Of a DNA stretch of 64,000 nt, positions 32,125-44,117 are shown in pieces (the first letter of the stretch is position 1; each line of letters opens with the position of its first letter). Where the stretch lies: positions 1 through 64,000 of the forward strand of contig JAHLKH010000007.1 of NCBI GenBank assembly GCA_025526915.1, written 5' to 3'. The notes beneath the pieces were generated by a model, which saw only the letters and a list, made by a program, of their open reading frames with translations, had not been told where the DNA came from and made no database searches. Position numbers and translations under genes: made by a program. Source of the DNA: Entophlyctis helioformis (Eukaryota; Chytridiomycota; Chytridiomycetes; Chytridiales; Chytriomycetaceae).

Positions 32125-35018
32125 CTATATCACTATATCACAATCACAATCATCATCAGGACCGGTGGATGCACGGTAGAACAGGATATACGCAGACGAC
32201 GACCGCATGCTGCCGTCTTGGCCAACCGCGTCGTCTCGCTCGCCGTGCTGTCGTTTTTGTCGTACCAGCGGTCATTGTCAAACGACCGCGTGGTGGCCGT
32301 GTAGTGGCCGCCGCCGAGCGTGCCGGAGTGGTGCGACACGGCAACCAGGTCGTACGTGACGGGCGAGGCAGGCGAGACGGGCGAGATGGGCGACGTGTAT
32401 GGCGCGAGCGTGAGCCGTGCGAGCGGGTAGCTGATGGGCGTGTCGATCTTGGATTCCGGCTGTCCAGAGTACGCCGACACCTTGAAGCGCTTAAAGTCTG
32501 GTGGTAGTGGTGGTGGTAGTAGTGATTGTGGCGGTGGCAAAGGACGATCAGACAACCAGACAGACAGACAACCAGATAGATAGCCAGGCAGGCAGACAAC
32601 AAGACTGACAGCAAGACGTACGCAGGGTAAGGACGGGCGGCAGGCGGGCAACAAGCAGCTCCTTGACCACACGCCGCATGACACCGCACCGGTCGCACTT
32701 GTACCCATCGTCCAGGTGCTCGCTCGCAAAATGCGCGTCGAGGCACTCGCCGAGCGTGGTTAGCGGGACGCCAGAGCGCGACGCCACGGGCAGCGAGAGA
32801 TCCCAGAACGCGTCAAACGTCACGGAGCGGTACGCGCACACTGTGCACGTCACCGTCGACTGCAGCTGGCCGCCGAAAATGTCAAACACGGTGCTGCGGT
32901 TGAAGCCGATGTACCTGTTCCATGCCACGATGGATTTCTGATCGTCCCTGTGTGGGCACGCCAGCCGTGTCAGCAGGCGCATGTGGAGATGCATGTGGAG
33001 TGACTGTGCTGTGCAGAGTGCGACTCGTCACGTACGGTAGCGCGTCAAAGTCGGCGTCGCGGTATGTGTACCGGGTCGCACACCCGCGATTGACGTCTTC
33101 ATGCAGCCCGTCCAGCAGGAACCGCATAAACTCTGTCACAAACGAAGCGAAATGGCACGTCGATGCAGGCAGACAGTGTGCATGATCAGTACATCGCACA
33201 CGGCCCGACGAGCGATGCGTGCGCAACACACCTTGCGCGTCGTGCTGGTCGTATCCAGCAAACTGCGGTGCAAGCTTCTCGATCTGGCGTTTGAGCGCAC
33301 TGGGTGCTACTACCCGGCCACTGCTGCCTGTATCCATGGCCTCTTGCACCACGTCCGCAAACACTGTGGCGCGTAACATCAGCCGTCGCCCTCCATCGCC
33401 CCCCACAACGCGTCTCCAGAACCACTCGCCTTTGGCAAGCTGGCCGCGCGTGCCGCTGTTGCGGTTGATATCACGGGCATACCGCCGCGCGTCCGCAAAG
33501 TAGGACATGAGCGGCCTGATGGCAAACAGACACTGAAGCACCGAGTTCATGAAACACTGTCGCGTTGGTAGGTGAGTCTCTCGTCTCTCTCATCTCCCCC
33601 ATCTCCTTTCCTCGCTCCTTGCTCTTCTCGCACACTTCCACAGTCATGCAAGCATCCGTGACCCGGCACCCGCGACTTACCGTGTTGCCCAGGTTGCGTA
33701 GCCCGACGATGCAGCGCGGCGACCGTGGATAGAGTGGATCGTCGTCAAAGAGGTGCGGGACACTGATGGGGCGGTTCAAGAGATCGCGTAGCTGCGGATG
33801 CATGGCCTCGTCAGCACGCTGATTGGTGTTGCCGTCGTGGCGGTAGCTGTCCTGGATGTGGTTGTCGCGGTGGTTGTCATCCTGCGTTCGGACGGTCGGT
33901 GCAGCAGAGACGGTGCGTGTGCGTGCGGATCTGTCCGGCAGTCCCATAAGCAAAGACAGTCGACCAACACAACAGAAACAAAACAGAGGGAATATCAATT
34001 GGCAGGTGGGACGTACGAGACGGCCGACACGGTCGACGAGATGGTGAGTGCACTGGCACGGCGCGCCAGCCCCGCCAGCCCCGCCATGACGCTGTTTTTA
34101 CTGCGTCCGTCAGAGGGCATCGTTGCAGCCGTGCTGTAGACAGCCACGGCGTCGCGGACGGATCCGCTCGGCACATGCTGCGGTTTCGCTTTGGATGCCG
34201 TCGTGCTCGTCGGCGCAGGCTTGGACATAGCCGACACCTTGGACGCGGATGACGACGACAGCGACGACGACGACGTTGCGTCGGCCAAGGATGCCAGCGA
34301 GCCAGTTGCACTTGAGCCAGGAACGCGGACACGCGAGCGACGGATCTCGCGGGCAGCGTAGTTGGCAGGAACGGTGCCGGCAGGCGGCTGCGGCTGTGGC
34401 TTGACCTTGTACGTTGACGACGAGGGCGACGAGTAAAGACTGGCCGAGCTGCCCGTCGCGCCGTTATGGAGCGAAGTCAGGGACGCGTGCCGCGACGGCA
34501 CAGGCGAGCCCGTCCTGTGCCGAGACTTTCTGGTGTGTCGCCAGCAGGCCTTGTGTCAGCATACGATGGACAGGCACAGGCACGCGAACACGAACACGGG
34601 CGGCTCAAGGCAGCACGGCAGGTTCGATGGAATGCCAGGCTCGGGCACTCACGACGGCGAAATGGAGCGCGGTATGGTTGACCGCGAGCCGTACGCAGAC
34701 GACACGGCAGCATTCGCAGTCGCAGTCGAGCCCGTGGTCGTGAGGGAGCGGCGCAGATCGCTGCCACCGCTGGCAGCCAGCGATGTGTTGAGCCCGTGAC
34801 AGCCGCCGTGCGTACGGTCGAGCCGAACCCGTACGACCTCACCGACGGCAACGCGCGGCTCTGTGCGGCACTTGGGCCCACGCCTGCTGCTGATGCTGCT
34901 GATGGACGCGGCTGCACGCCCGCATTCAGCTGCTGAGCGTGTGCGTGTTGGTGTTGGTGTTGTAGAAGGGCTGCGGACGGCGCGGCATGCGGAGACGGCG
35001 AGCGTGTGTAAGACGAGC

Positions 35019-35053
<35 letters not shown>

Positions 35054-35130
35054 CGTGCCGACGTGGACGCGGCAGTCGCGGACGCAGCGGGAGCGGGTTG
35101 GCGAGAGCGCAGCGGCGAGGCGAATGCCAT
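32125..35130 (-). CDS. Ubiquitin-specific protease, USP2/USP21-like
   Basis: Removes ubiquitin from proteins. The Cys box is split by an intron (33557-33680) exactly before the catalytic cysteine: GLRNLGNT | CFMNSVLQCLF. Further on come ALKRQIEKLAPQFAGYDQHD, EFMRFLLDGLHEDVNR, STVFDIFGGQLQSTVTC with FDAFWDLSLPVA, and a CX2C pair (CTVCAYRS, YKCDRCGVMRR) for the structural zinc. The His box is GTLGGGHYTATTR with RWYDKND, and the end is AYILFYRASTG. This pattern is closest to USP2/USP21. The long N-terminus (from 35130, MAFASPLRSRQPAP) is Ser/Gln/Ala-rich and looks disordered. Frame slips are seen near 34800 in the N-terminal region and near 32207-32213, just before the last strand; I read them as indel errors. 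Catalytic domain secure; N-terminal exons tentative. Confidence 0.82.
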
Positions 35131-35279
35131 CGAAGGGGAGTGCGAGGCAAGGCGTGGGCGGCGGGCGGGCCGGCGGGTCTGCGTGCGCGCGGTGGCCTTG
35201 CCGTGGATGCGTTCAAACGGCGCGTGGATGCCGCGCCTTATTTGCAATTGTTGGTTTCCATCACCGGACGCAGACGCAG

Positions 35280-35782
35280 ATGCAGATGCAGATGCAACAG
35301 CAGACGCAACAAGCGCAGCAAGCGCTGCTGTTCCTGCAGGGCCTGTTCCCCGACACGCCGCAGCGCACGCTGGAAGCCGCCCTCGCATCGCACACCGCCG
35401 GCGGCGTGCCCAACATCGACGCCTGCGTCGACGCTCTTCTGGCGCACGCCAGCGATCCTGCCGCCACCACCGATACCAACGCAGACGCCGATACCACCAA
35501 CGCAGACGCAGACGCAGACGCCCTGCAGTTCCTGCGCTCGCTGTTCCCCGACACGCCGGCCGACGAGGTGGCCGCATCGCTCGCCCGCCACGGCGCAGAC
35601 AACATCGAGGCGTGCGTGGCCGACCTGCTCGCCTCGCAGGCCGACGAGCCGTACACGCTGTCGGCATCCAGCTCGTCGTCGAGCCTGGCGTCGTCGTGTG
35701 CACCACTTGGGCCGCTCTTGGGCCACTTGGACCAGCAGCTGCCGCATCGTCCAGACAACACAACAGCCAGCTGACACACACA

Positions 35783-35840
<58 letters not shown>

Positions 35841-37203
35841 AAGCCACCGCGTTCGACTTGGACGTGCTGCGCGATCTCGTCGAGGCGTTTCCGGGCATCC
35901 CCGAGTCCGAGGTGCTCGACACGCTCGAGGCCGCTGGCTGGGACGCGGGCCGCGTGGCCGAAACGCTGCTGCAGCGTGCGTCGGCGCGGCGGGCCGTGGC
36001 CGCATCGGCATGCGAGGCATCGCCGTCGATCGCTGCCGTGATTCCGCCCAAACGCCATCGGCAGGGCGGCAATGCGACGTACATGCCCGAGTCGCGACGC
36101 AGCGTGGGCAGCGGTAACGGCAATAGCAGCAGTGGTGGTGGGCGTGGGCATGAGCACGGCTCGTGACGCTGGCGTCCGTGTGCTGTGCGACATGTTCCCG
36201 CAGTTTGAGCGGCACGCGGTGATGGATGTCCTGGCATCGGCCGGAGGATCGGTGGAGGCGGCCGTGCCCGTTCTGGCGCGGCTGGTCGAGCGGGCCGACG
36301 GCGACACGCGCACAGCAGCCACCGAGTCGCTGGGCATGCTGCAAGAGCTGTTTCCGGCGATCAGCGTGCCGAGCCTGGCGTCGGCGTTACAGGCGTGCGG
36401 CGGCGATGCGAGCGCGGCGGCCGAGATGCTGGCATCCGGCGGGCCGGAGCCGGCGTCGCGGTGGGCACCGGTCGGCCCGTACACGACTGCCGCGGCAGGC
36501 GATGCAGAGCCGAGCGGGCTGTGGGGGGCGACGGACGCGACACGCAGCCGGCAGCCACCACCGATCAGCGACCGCGCAGACCGCCGAGAGCCGTCAACGT
36601 TCCAGCAGACGTTTGCAGCGATTGTCAGCCGGACGTCGCCCGCCACGCTAGCCGACGCAGCGGATCTCCGCGACCGCGCGCAGCACTATCTGGACATGCG
36701 CAACGAGGCGTTCCGGCGGGCGGCACAGTCGTATGCACGCGGCGACCTCACGGGCCGCGGGGCCGCGTTTGTGTACGCCGAGCGCGGCCGCGAGCTGTCT
36801 GCGCGCATGAAGGACCGCAACGACCGCGCAGCCGAAGCGCAGCTGCTCGCCAACAGGTGCACACCGCTTGTGTGTGTGTGTGTGTTGCTTATAACTGCGC
36901 ATTGAGCGACTGACACGCATGTTCAGCGCGACGCACGCACACGATCCCAATATCCTCGATCTGCACGGCCTCAGTGTCGCTGAAGCCAAGCGCGCGGCGG
37001 TCGAGTACGCGACCTCGTGGGCTGCCCGGCCGGCGTCCGTGTCGACGGCCAAGCGGCTCAAGGTCATTGTCGGCGCGGGCCACCACTCGAGCGGCCGCAA
37101 AGCGCGGCTCAACGGGCCGGTGCAGGCGGTGCTGGAGCGCGCCGGATGGACCGTCGAGCCCGGCGGCAACGGCTGGTTCTTTGTGCGCGACCGGCGGCTG
37201 TGA
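35280..37203 (+). CDS. CUE-like/DUF1771/SMR-domain protein A (Cue2-like)
   Basis: CUE-like ubiquitin-binding helices recur: FLQGLFPDTPQRTLEAALA, FLRSLFPDTPADEVAASLA, LRDLVEAFPGIPESEVLDTL, VLCDMFPQFERHAVMDVLA and MLQELFPAISVPSLASALQ. DUF1771 follows (DRAQHYLDMRNEAFRRAAQ, GRGAAFVYAERGRELSARM). After an intron (36857-36926) the SMR domain starts DPNILDLHGLSVAEAKRA with the LDLHG catalytic motif, continues KRLKVIVGAGHHSSG, and ends NGWFFVRDRRL. Yeast Cue2 with this layout is recruited to collided ribosomes and cuts mRNA in no-go decay; a similar job is likely here. Frame changes near 35700-35770 and 36140-36165 split the CUE region, so a second gene starting at the ATG at about 36150 is the alternative reading. 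A CAGACG microsatellite lies near 35785-35840. AATAAA follows at 37273. Confidence 0.78.
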
Positions 37204-37272
37204 CGCTCATGCGGTTCGTGGTCGTGGTCGTCGTCGTTGTTGTAGTTGTCGTGATCGACGTGGCGACTTTCC

Positions 37273-37278
37273 AATAAA
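37273..37278 (+). terminator. Poly(A) signal AATAAA between the two CUE-SMR genes
   Basis: Lies 70 bp after the stop of CUE-SMR gene A and only six bases before the ATG of gene B, so the 3' processing region of A must overlap the 5' coding end of B. Confidence 0.5.
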
Positions 37279-37283
37279 CGGAA

Positions 37284-40200
37284 ATGCCGCAAATCCAGCG
37301 TCGTCCGCGGGGAGCGGCTGCGGCTGCTGCCGCTTCTGCGGCTGCTGCTCCTGCTGCGTCTGCTGCGCCTGCTGCCGGGCCCGTCGCAGCGTCTCAGCCG
37401 GCCAGCCGGCTCGTGCAGGCGCCTGCGTGGGCCTCGCCCTTGAAGACTCCGCTGCCGCCGTCGGCATCGTCGGTGCTGCCGCCGCTCGAGGCCGCCTCGT
37501 CTTCTTCCGACGACAACAGCGACGACTGCAGCGACAGCGACGACAGCAGCGACGACGACTCTGGCTCGGACGTTGACGACGAGGACTGCAGCGACAACTA
37601 CGACGACGACGTTGACGACGACGACAGCGAAGACTACGAAGACGAAGACGAAGACATCGACGTCAGCGACGACGAAAGCGACGGCCGCTCGGCGACGACG
37701 GCATCGACCAACCCGTTCGACGCCAGCGGCAGCGACGCGTTCGACAGCGACTTTGAGTACGACTACACGACGGACGCTGCGTTTGCGTCGGCGGCGCACG
37801 AGTCGGTGCAGCAGCAGGACGACCGGTCGTACGCGACGGGCCTGCTGTTTGACCTGTTTCCCGACGCGCCGACCGAGGTCGTCGAGATGTGCGTGATGAA
37901 GCACATCGAGGCGGCGGCAGCAGCAGCGGCGGCCAATGCTGGCGGCAGCGGCAGTCGCAGCGGCGGTAGGCAGGCGATTGACATCACGGCCGTGGCGGAC
38001 GAGATGATGGCCATGATGGAGGCGTATCGCAAGGCAGCCGGAAGCGGCAGTGGTAGTGGCAGTGCCGGTGGGAGCAGCATGGCTCAGGCGGCGGCGGCTG
38101 CGGCTGCGGCGCGTGCGGCGTTTTCTACTCCAACGGCTCGGCCGATCGCGTCGTCGTCTGGCACCATCAAGGCCGTCAATGTGCCCGACGCGGCACTCAA
38201 GCCGATCGTCCGACCTGCTGTTCCTGCGCAGCCGATCGTCAGACCGTCTGTTCCCGCCCAATCAGCGCCACAGATCCAGCCGATCGCCAGACCTGCAGTT
38301 CCTGCTCAGCCGCCGGTCGCACTACCTGCGCCGCAGATCCAGCCGGCCGCAGCCGAGTCCTCTGGCGGGATCACGTACGCCGACTATGTGCTTGACGATG
38401 ATGACGACGACGAGTACGGCCAGAGCATGGAGTTTGATGCCAATCTTATTGCGCAGAAGCTCCTCGAAAGCATGCAGAACCTCCAGGCCAGAGCCCAGGC
38501 GGGCAATATCGATCAAGCCAATGGCGTCAACGAGGACCAAGACGACGATGAGGACGAGGATGAGGACGACGAGGTTGACCACGATCAGTCGGGCCATCCA
38601 GAGGGCTGCATGTGCGGGTACGAGAAGCACCTCGCCGTGGCGCTCGAGTTCCTGCAGTCGCTGTTTTCGGATATGCCGGTCGAAGTTCTCAAGACCGTGC
38701 TCGAGCGGTACGGCCCGCACAACGTGGATCTCTGTGTCAACGAGCTGCTGGAGATCATGACCGAGCTGAACGCCGCGATGGAGTTGATTGGCGTGCCTTC
38801 TGGTCGCAGCCATGGCGACGACGACGAGGCTGGGGACGACGACAGCAATGGGGAGGACGATGGGGAGGACGAGGAGGACGAGGAGGTGTCTGTACCCACG
38901 GTCAAGCCCATCACGTACCGCACGCGTCCAAAGCAGCGGGCAGCACCAGTGCCCGCACCAAAGCCGCGTGTGATAAAACCATTGCCGAAGCTCATGCACC
39001 ATGTGGCGATGCGGTCGCTCATCAACGCGATCCCAGGCCTTACCGAACAGGACGTCCTGGACACGCTGGATCAGGTGCGCTGGGACGTGGCAGAAGCCTG
39101 CGAGGCGTTGTCGGTGATGCTTGGATACGGCGTGCGCGGGTCGCGTGGCGGGCTCGTCAATCCGCGCATGCTCACGAAACCCGTGATTCACCTCTCGACG
39201 TTTGCGATGACGGCTGCAGCTGCACAGCAGGCCGAGGCGGATGCGGCCGAGGCAGCGGCAGCCGCGGCGCGGCGGTTGAAGAAGAAGAAGAAGCGAGCGG
39301 CGGCGGAGAAGAAGCGCAGAGCAAAGGCGGTGCCGGCACCCGTGTATGTGTTTGGCCGCGACTTTTTGCGCGAGGAGGAGCTGAAGCGGTTGGCACTCGA
39401 GGCGGAGAAAGCCGATGCGGAAGCGGAGAAGGCTGTTGGCGACAAGGTCGTCGAAGTGGACGAGATTGCACTGGCACGGGCATTGGCGCCTGCTGCTCTT
39501 GCTGCTGCGGAAGCTGCTGCTGCGGCGGCGGCGGCGGCGGCGGCGGCGGCATCAACCTCTGCTGCCCCTGACGCGTCTGCTCCTGCACTTGGCATTCCCA
39601 GTTCGGTGGTCGCTTCTGCGGGCGAAGTTGCTCCACCTGCTGTATCCGATGCCTCGGTACCCGCCACCACCGCACCTGTCGACAAGGGCAAGCGGCCTGC
39701 AGACGATGCCGTGCAGCCGCAACCCGACCAGCCAGCACCCAAGCGCAAATCCAAGTCCAAGTCCAAGAGCAAGACGCCTAAACCAGCGACGGATCCTGCA
39801 CAGCCCAGTGCTGCACAAGCACCGAGCACCATGTCGGCGATCAACCAGATCATTGCGGCCAAGGTGCTTGCCGACATGTACCCGCAGCTGACGGCCCACG
39901 TTATCCGCGAGGCGCTCACGGCCAACCACCATTCGCTGGACGCGACGCTGCCGGCTCTCGACAAGCTCGTGCAAGCGATCCCTGAATCCGAGCGCGAGGT
40001 GTCGCGCACGGCTGTTGACGAGCTGCGCGAGATGTTTCCCCAGACGCCCGAGGCTGATATTGTGGCCGCGCTGCGCAGGCATGGCCAGGACATCCAAGGC
40101 GCTGCGCAGCAGATTGCCGACGCGGTGTCGGGTGTCGATAGTGGCGACAACGACGCCGAGGTCGAGGTCGAGGAGGAGCAGTCGTCGGCCGCGAGGAGCC

Positions 40201-40987
40201 AGGGCAGCAGCGAGTGGACAGTGGTGCAGAAACGGCGACGCGTGGCCAACGTGCGAGCACAGATGCAGGCAGCCGAGGCCGAAGCGGAAGCCGAAGCCCG
40301 CCGGCTTGCACGCCGAGCACTGGCGCCGTTCACGCACACGGACACGTCGGACGCGTTCACACACACGTTTGACCGCGTGGTGAGCCGCGCAGTCAACGGC
40401 GCGGATGCCGGCAACGGCGCGCGCGAGCTCCGCGGGTCGGCGCAGGAGATGCTGGACAAGCGCAACGAGGCGTTCCGCGCGGCGGCCAGATCGTTCCAGC
40501 GCGGCGGTCGGGCGGGACGCGGTGCTGCCACGGTGTATGCCGAGCAGGGCCGCGAGCTGTCGATGCGCATGAAGGAGCACAATGACCAAGCGGCTGCTGC
40601 GCAGCTTCTTTACAACAGGTATGTCTGACGCGTGGCGTGGCGTGGCGTGTCGCACACACACACACTCGCACATACGGGTCATGTTGCTAAACACGCGCGC
40701 TTGGCCGACAGTGCAACGCATGGCAATGATCCCAATATCCTTGATCTGCACGGCCTCAGTGTCGCCGAAGCCAAGCGCGCGGCACTGGACTATGCGACCT
40801 CATGGGCTGCCCGGCCAGCGTCCGTGTCCACAGCCAAGCGGCTCAAGGTCATTGTCGGTGCAGGCAACCACTCGGCCGGCGGTGTAGGCAAGCTCGCCCG
40901 GGCGTCCGACCGCACCTGGAGCGCAACGGCTGGACAGTCGAGAATGGCGGCAACGGCTGGTTCTTTGTGCGCGACCGGCGGCTGTGA
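37284..40987 (+). CDS. CUE-like/DUF1771/SMR-domain protein B (Cue2-like, long)
   Basis: A large first exon (37284-40618) and a last exon (from 40712). After an Ala-rich start and a long Asp/Ser acidic tract come five CUE-like modules: LLFDLFPDAPTEVVEMCVM, FLQSLFSDMPVEVLKTVLE, LINAIPGLTEQDVLDTLDQ, VLADMYPQLTAHVIREALT and ELREMFPQTPEADIVAALR. Between them are acidic linkers and a Lys-rich KKKKKRAAAEKKRRAK. DUF1771 (GSAQEMLDKRNEAFRAAAR) precedes the SMR domain, which begins DPNILDLHGLSVAEAKRA, the same residues as in neighbour A. The frame slips near 40895 in a CGCCCGGGCG run; the other frame continues LERNGWTVENGGNGWFFVRD as in A. About 1,200 residues, far longer than yeast Cue2. Likely binds ubiquitinated stalled ribosomes and cleaves mRNA; inference from the family. 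Confidence 0.84.
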
Positions 40988-41021
40988 TTTGCTGTGGGCG
41001 AGATGAGGGGATGAAGGTGCA

Positions 41022-41027
41022 AATAAA
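41022..41027 (+). terminator. Poly(A) signal AATAAA after CUE-SMR gene B
   Basis: Canonical AATAAA about 35 bp beyond the TGA of gene B, followed by a GT-rich tract (GGGTGTGTGTTTGGTGTG) as expected for 3' processing. Confidence 0.55.
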
Positions 41028-41167
41028 GGGTGTGTGTTTGGTGTGCATCTCTGTGCAGTACTCGCCCTGTTGTGCCTGCTACCAACAACGATGGCGCGAC
41101 GCGCCAGATCCGACTCCCTGAGCACACACGTCAACACGCACATGAACGCAACGCAAAAAAGCACAGT

Positions 41168-43871
41168 TTATGACAGGAAAAAATGAAGGGTGAGTGAGTG
41201 AGAGTGAGGGTGGTGGTGCTGGTGCTGGTGAGATGCCAAGATGGAAATGACAAATGGAAACGAGAAGAAAAAGGGAGAAACGGTGGTAGAGATATCAAAT
41301 GGAAACAAGCAAAAAAACGAAAGCACTCGACGAGGTAGTGGTGGTGGTGGTGGTGGTGGTTGAGGAGGTTGAGAAAGGTTCACATGTACGGAGACGCGTG
41401 GGTGTGGTGTGGGTGGTGGTGGTGGTACGACTGGTGCTGGTGCTGCGGCTGCTGGTACTGGCGCATCGTCCACAAGCGCGTCCGTCTGCAGCTGGTGGTG
41501 CAGGCTTGCATACGGGTATGAAGCATAGGCGCCAGCTGCACCACCGACCTGCTGGACCTGATGCTGCTGCTGGATCTGGTGCTGCGGTTGCTGGTGCAGG
41601 TGGTGGCTTTGGTGGTGGTGCTGGTGGTGCTGGTGCACGACCGTGTGGTGTGTCTGAGAAAGGTACTCAAACTCGGGACGCACATGGTAGCCCGCCCCCA
41701 TCGAGTACGAGGACGTGGCCGAGAGCGTCGACGTGCTCATGCCAGATGCTCCCGTCTGCATACCAGCGGCCGATCCGTGGGGACCAGGGGACCATAGCCT
41801 TGGTGCTGCTGGTACTTGGCAAGCGGATGCACCGGCCCATTGTTGCTGCTGCTGCCGCTGCTGCTGCCATTAAACGACGCGTAAACGCCTGTCTGGACGT
41901 TGGCTGTCGTCGTGGTCGTGCTGCTGCTCTTGATGCCAGCACCGCCACTGGCTCCAAGGGCGAGCGCACTCGAGCCATGAGCGAGCGGACTGCCCAGCAG
42001 GGCAGGCGGGTTGCTGCCCGTCGGGCTGGGCATCATGCCCGCAGCAGCAGCAGCGGCAACCATGGCAGCAGCAGAGGACGGCGACGTGGACGACGAAGCA
42101 GACGATCCGGCGCTCGTGGTGCGGTGCTTGTAAAAGAGGATCGCGTTGGGCGACGAGGGCGGCGACAGGTTGGAGAGACTGCTGCCCGTCTGGCTGGCGA
42201 CACCTGCCAACAACGATGATGACGACGACGACGACGACGGCAGTGACGCCGACGGTGGCGTGGCCATGGCAGTGGCGCTGGGCGACTGCAGCGACACGGT
42301 GGCAGACGATCCCGAGGAGGTGCTGCGGGAGCGAGGCGGATTGCCACAGCGGTCCTTGCCAAAGTTGATCTTGTGGCGCGCGTAGTCCGGGTGCGACTTC
42401 ATAAACTCGACGGCCTTGATGGCAAACGTGATGTCTGTAAAGTTGACAAAGCCAATGTTCTTGTCGGGCACAATGTTGATGAGCTCAATGTCGCCAAACT
42501 GGGAAAAGTCGCGCCGGAGCCGGTCTTCGTTGAACGTGTCGTCGAGCGCGCCAATGTAGACGTTGCGCGACGCGCCGCCTTGGACGGCATTGGCGATGGA
42601 GGGCGGGAGCGGAGACGGCTTGCCCCAGCCAAACTTGACGCGCTTGCTCTTGAGCGTGAGGCCCTCTTGCATGCTGCGCGTGTAAAACGACATGGCCGCC
42701 TCGGGGTCAACAAACGTGGCAAACGCAATGTTGCGATCGGGCATGTACTTGATGTTTTGCAGAATGCCGCCGCGGATCGACTGCCATGCAAACAAGCGGC
42801 AGGTAGTTAGCACACAGGTCCAAGCCAGCAGGGAGGACAGACACGCTGTGAGACAGAACAACAACTCACATCGCACAGGTCCTTTGTGGTGACGTCGGGA
42901 TGGATGCCGCCAATGTAGACCGTGCGGTTTGCAACAGTCGCCATCGAGTCAAGCGAGTCGTTGGAGCCGTTGGCAAGCAGCGTCGAGGCAAAGCCGCGCG
43001 ATGCGTAGGGGTCGATGGACAGACCAGCAAAGCCAGCGGACAAGCCAGCCAGACCGCCAAAGCCGGGCAGGGCAGCAAGGGCACTGCTGGACGACGAGGT
43101 CGAGAGCGCCATGCTGGGCGACGACACGGCTGTTTGCGCCATGATCAGGCCAGAGCTGCTGGCGCCAGTGTTGGAGTTGGAGTTGGAGTTGGGGCCTCCA
43201 TTACCTCCGTGAGTGCCGCCCGCGCCGCCGCCAGCCGTGAGGATCGCACCGCCGAGCACATTGTGCGACACGCCGTGCGGGTGCTGGTTGGCAAAGGCAT
43301 ACGCGCCGCTCATGCCGCGGCCGCTGTTTGACGCAGACTGCGCGTGGCGGCCAACATGCGCGCAGCGGTCCTTGCCGTAGTAGATGCGGCGGTTGGCCCA
43401 CGACGGCTCGCCCGACAGATGCGTGACGGCCTTGATGGCTGCCTGGATGCTGGCGAGGTGCACAAACGCGATGCGCTTCTCGGTCAGCACCTTGATGTGA
43501 TCAATGGGGCCAAAGGCCGCAAAGGTCTCTGTGAGGAACGACTCGGTCATGGTCTGGTCGTCCAGGTTGCCCAGGAACACATTGCGGCTGGCGCCTTGCT
43601 GGACGGCCTGAAGGACGGTGGGCAGCGGCGTGGACGGCTTGCCCCATCCGACCTTGACGTCCTGGCCCTGGACCGTCAGGCGGCGCGACTGCGACTCCTG
43701 GAAGACGGTGCTGGCCACCGACGCCTCCAGAAAGGTGATGAACGCACAGTTGCGATCGTCCAGGATCTTGACGTGTTCAATGGCGCCGCCCTTGATGCAG
43801 TTGAGCAGCTCTTCCATGGTGACGTCGGCGGGCAGATTGCCAAAGTAGAGCGTGCGCATTGCATCGTTGGT

Positions 43872-43902
<31 letters not shown>

Positions 43903-44117
43903 GCGGATGCGTGGCCAGATGCCGCAGCCACGGCAGCAGCGAGCGACGCGGCGACAGACGGAACCATGCCCGGCTGTTGGCTGGCGGGTTGCTGGGTATA
44001 CGTGTTTGGAGAAAGCAAGAGATGCTGCGGTTGCTGCAGTTGCTGCTGCTGAGCCTGCGTTCCAATGGGCGATGCGTACATCATGGCGTGTGGGCCGGTC
44101 ATTGGCGCACCGACCAT
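41168..44117 (-). CDS. Four-RRM RNA-binding protein, Nrd1/Msa1-like
   Basis: Four RNA-recognition motifs. RRM1: RTLYFGNLPADVTMEELL with NCAFITFLEA. RRM2: RNVFLGNLDDQTMTESFL with RIAFVHLASI. RRM3: RTVYIGGIHPDVTTKDL with NIAFATFVDP, split by an intron (42781-42869) in its first helix. RRM4: RNVYIGALDDTFNEDRL with NIGFVNFTDI. The spacer pattern KVGWGKPSTPLP / KFGWGKPSPLPP and the KINFGKDRCGNPPR signature match fission yeast Nrd1, which restrains sexual differentiation and binds mRNAs. The flanks are Gln-, Ser- and Ala-rich. A one-base loss in GGGG at 41779-41782 shifts the last part into a second frame (AGMQTGASGMSTSTLS, then His/Gln-rich); the true stop is therefore uncertain between 41168 and 41380. 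44117 is the first in-frame ATG; the frame is open further upstream, so an extra 5' exon is possible. Confidence 0.83.

Noticed and set aside
32160..32507. Plus-strand frame opposite the USP catalytic domain
   Set aside because: Antisense to the His-box exon; no motif.
34477..36344. Long minus-strand frames (up to 586 codons) opposite the CUE-SMR A gene
   Set aside because: Low-complexity Arg/Cys/Val stretches mirroring GC-rich sense codons; the sense frame carries CUE, DUF1771 and SMR. Only the part below 35130 is kept as the USP N-terminus.
36150..37203. Separate gene starting at the ATG at about 36150 (STARDAGVRVLCDMFPQ)
   Set aside because: Possible, but gene B has the same order of CUE modules in one frame, so frame slips within one gene A are more likely; kept as the stated alternative.
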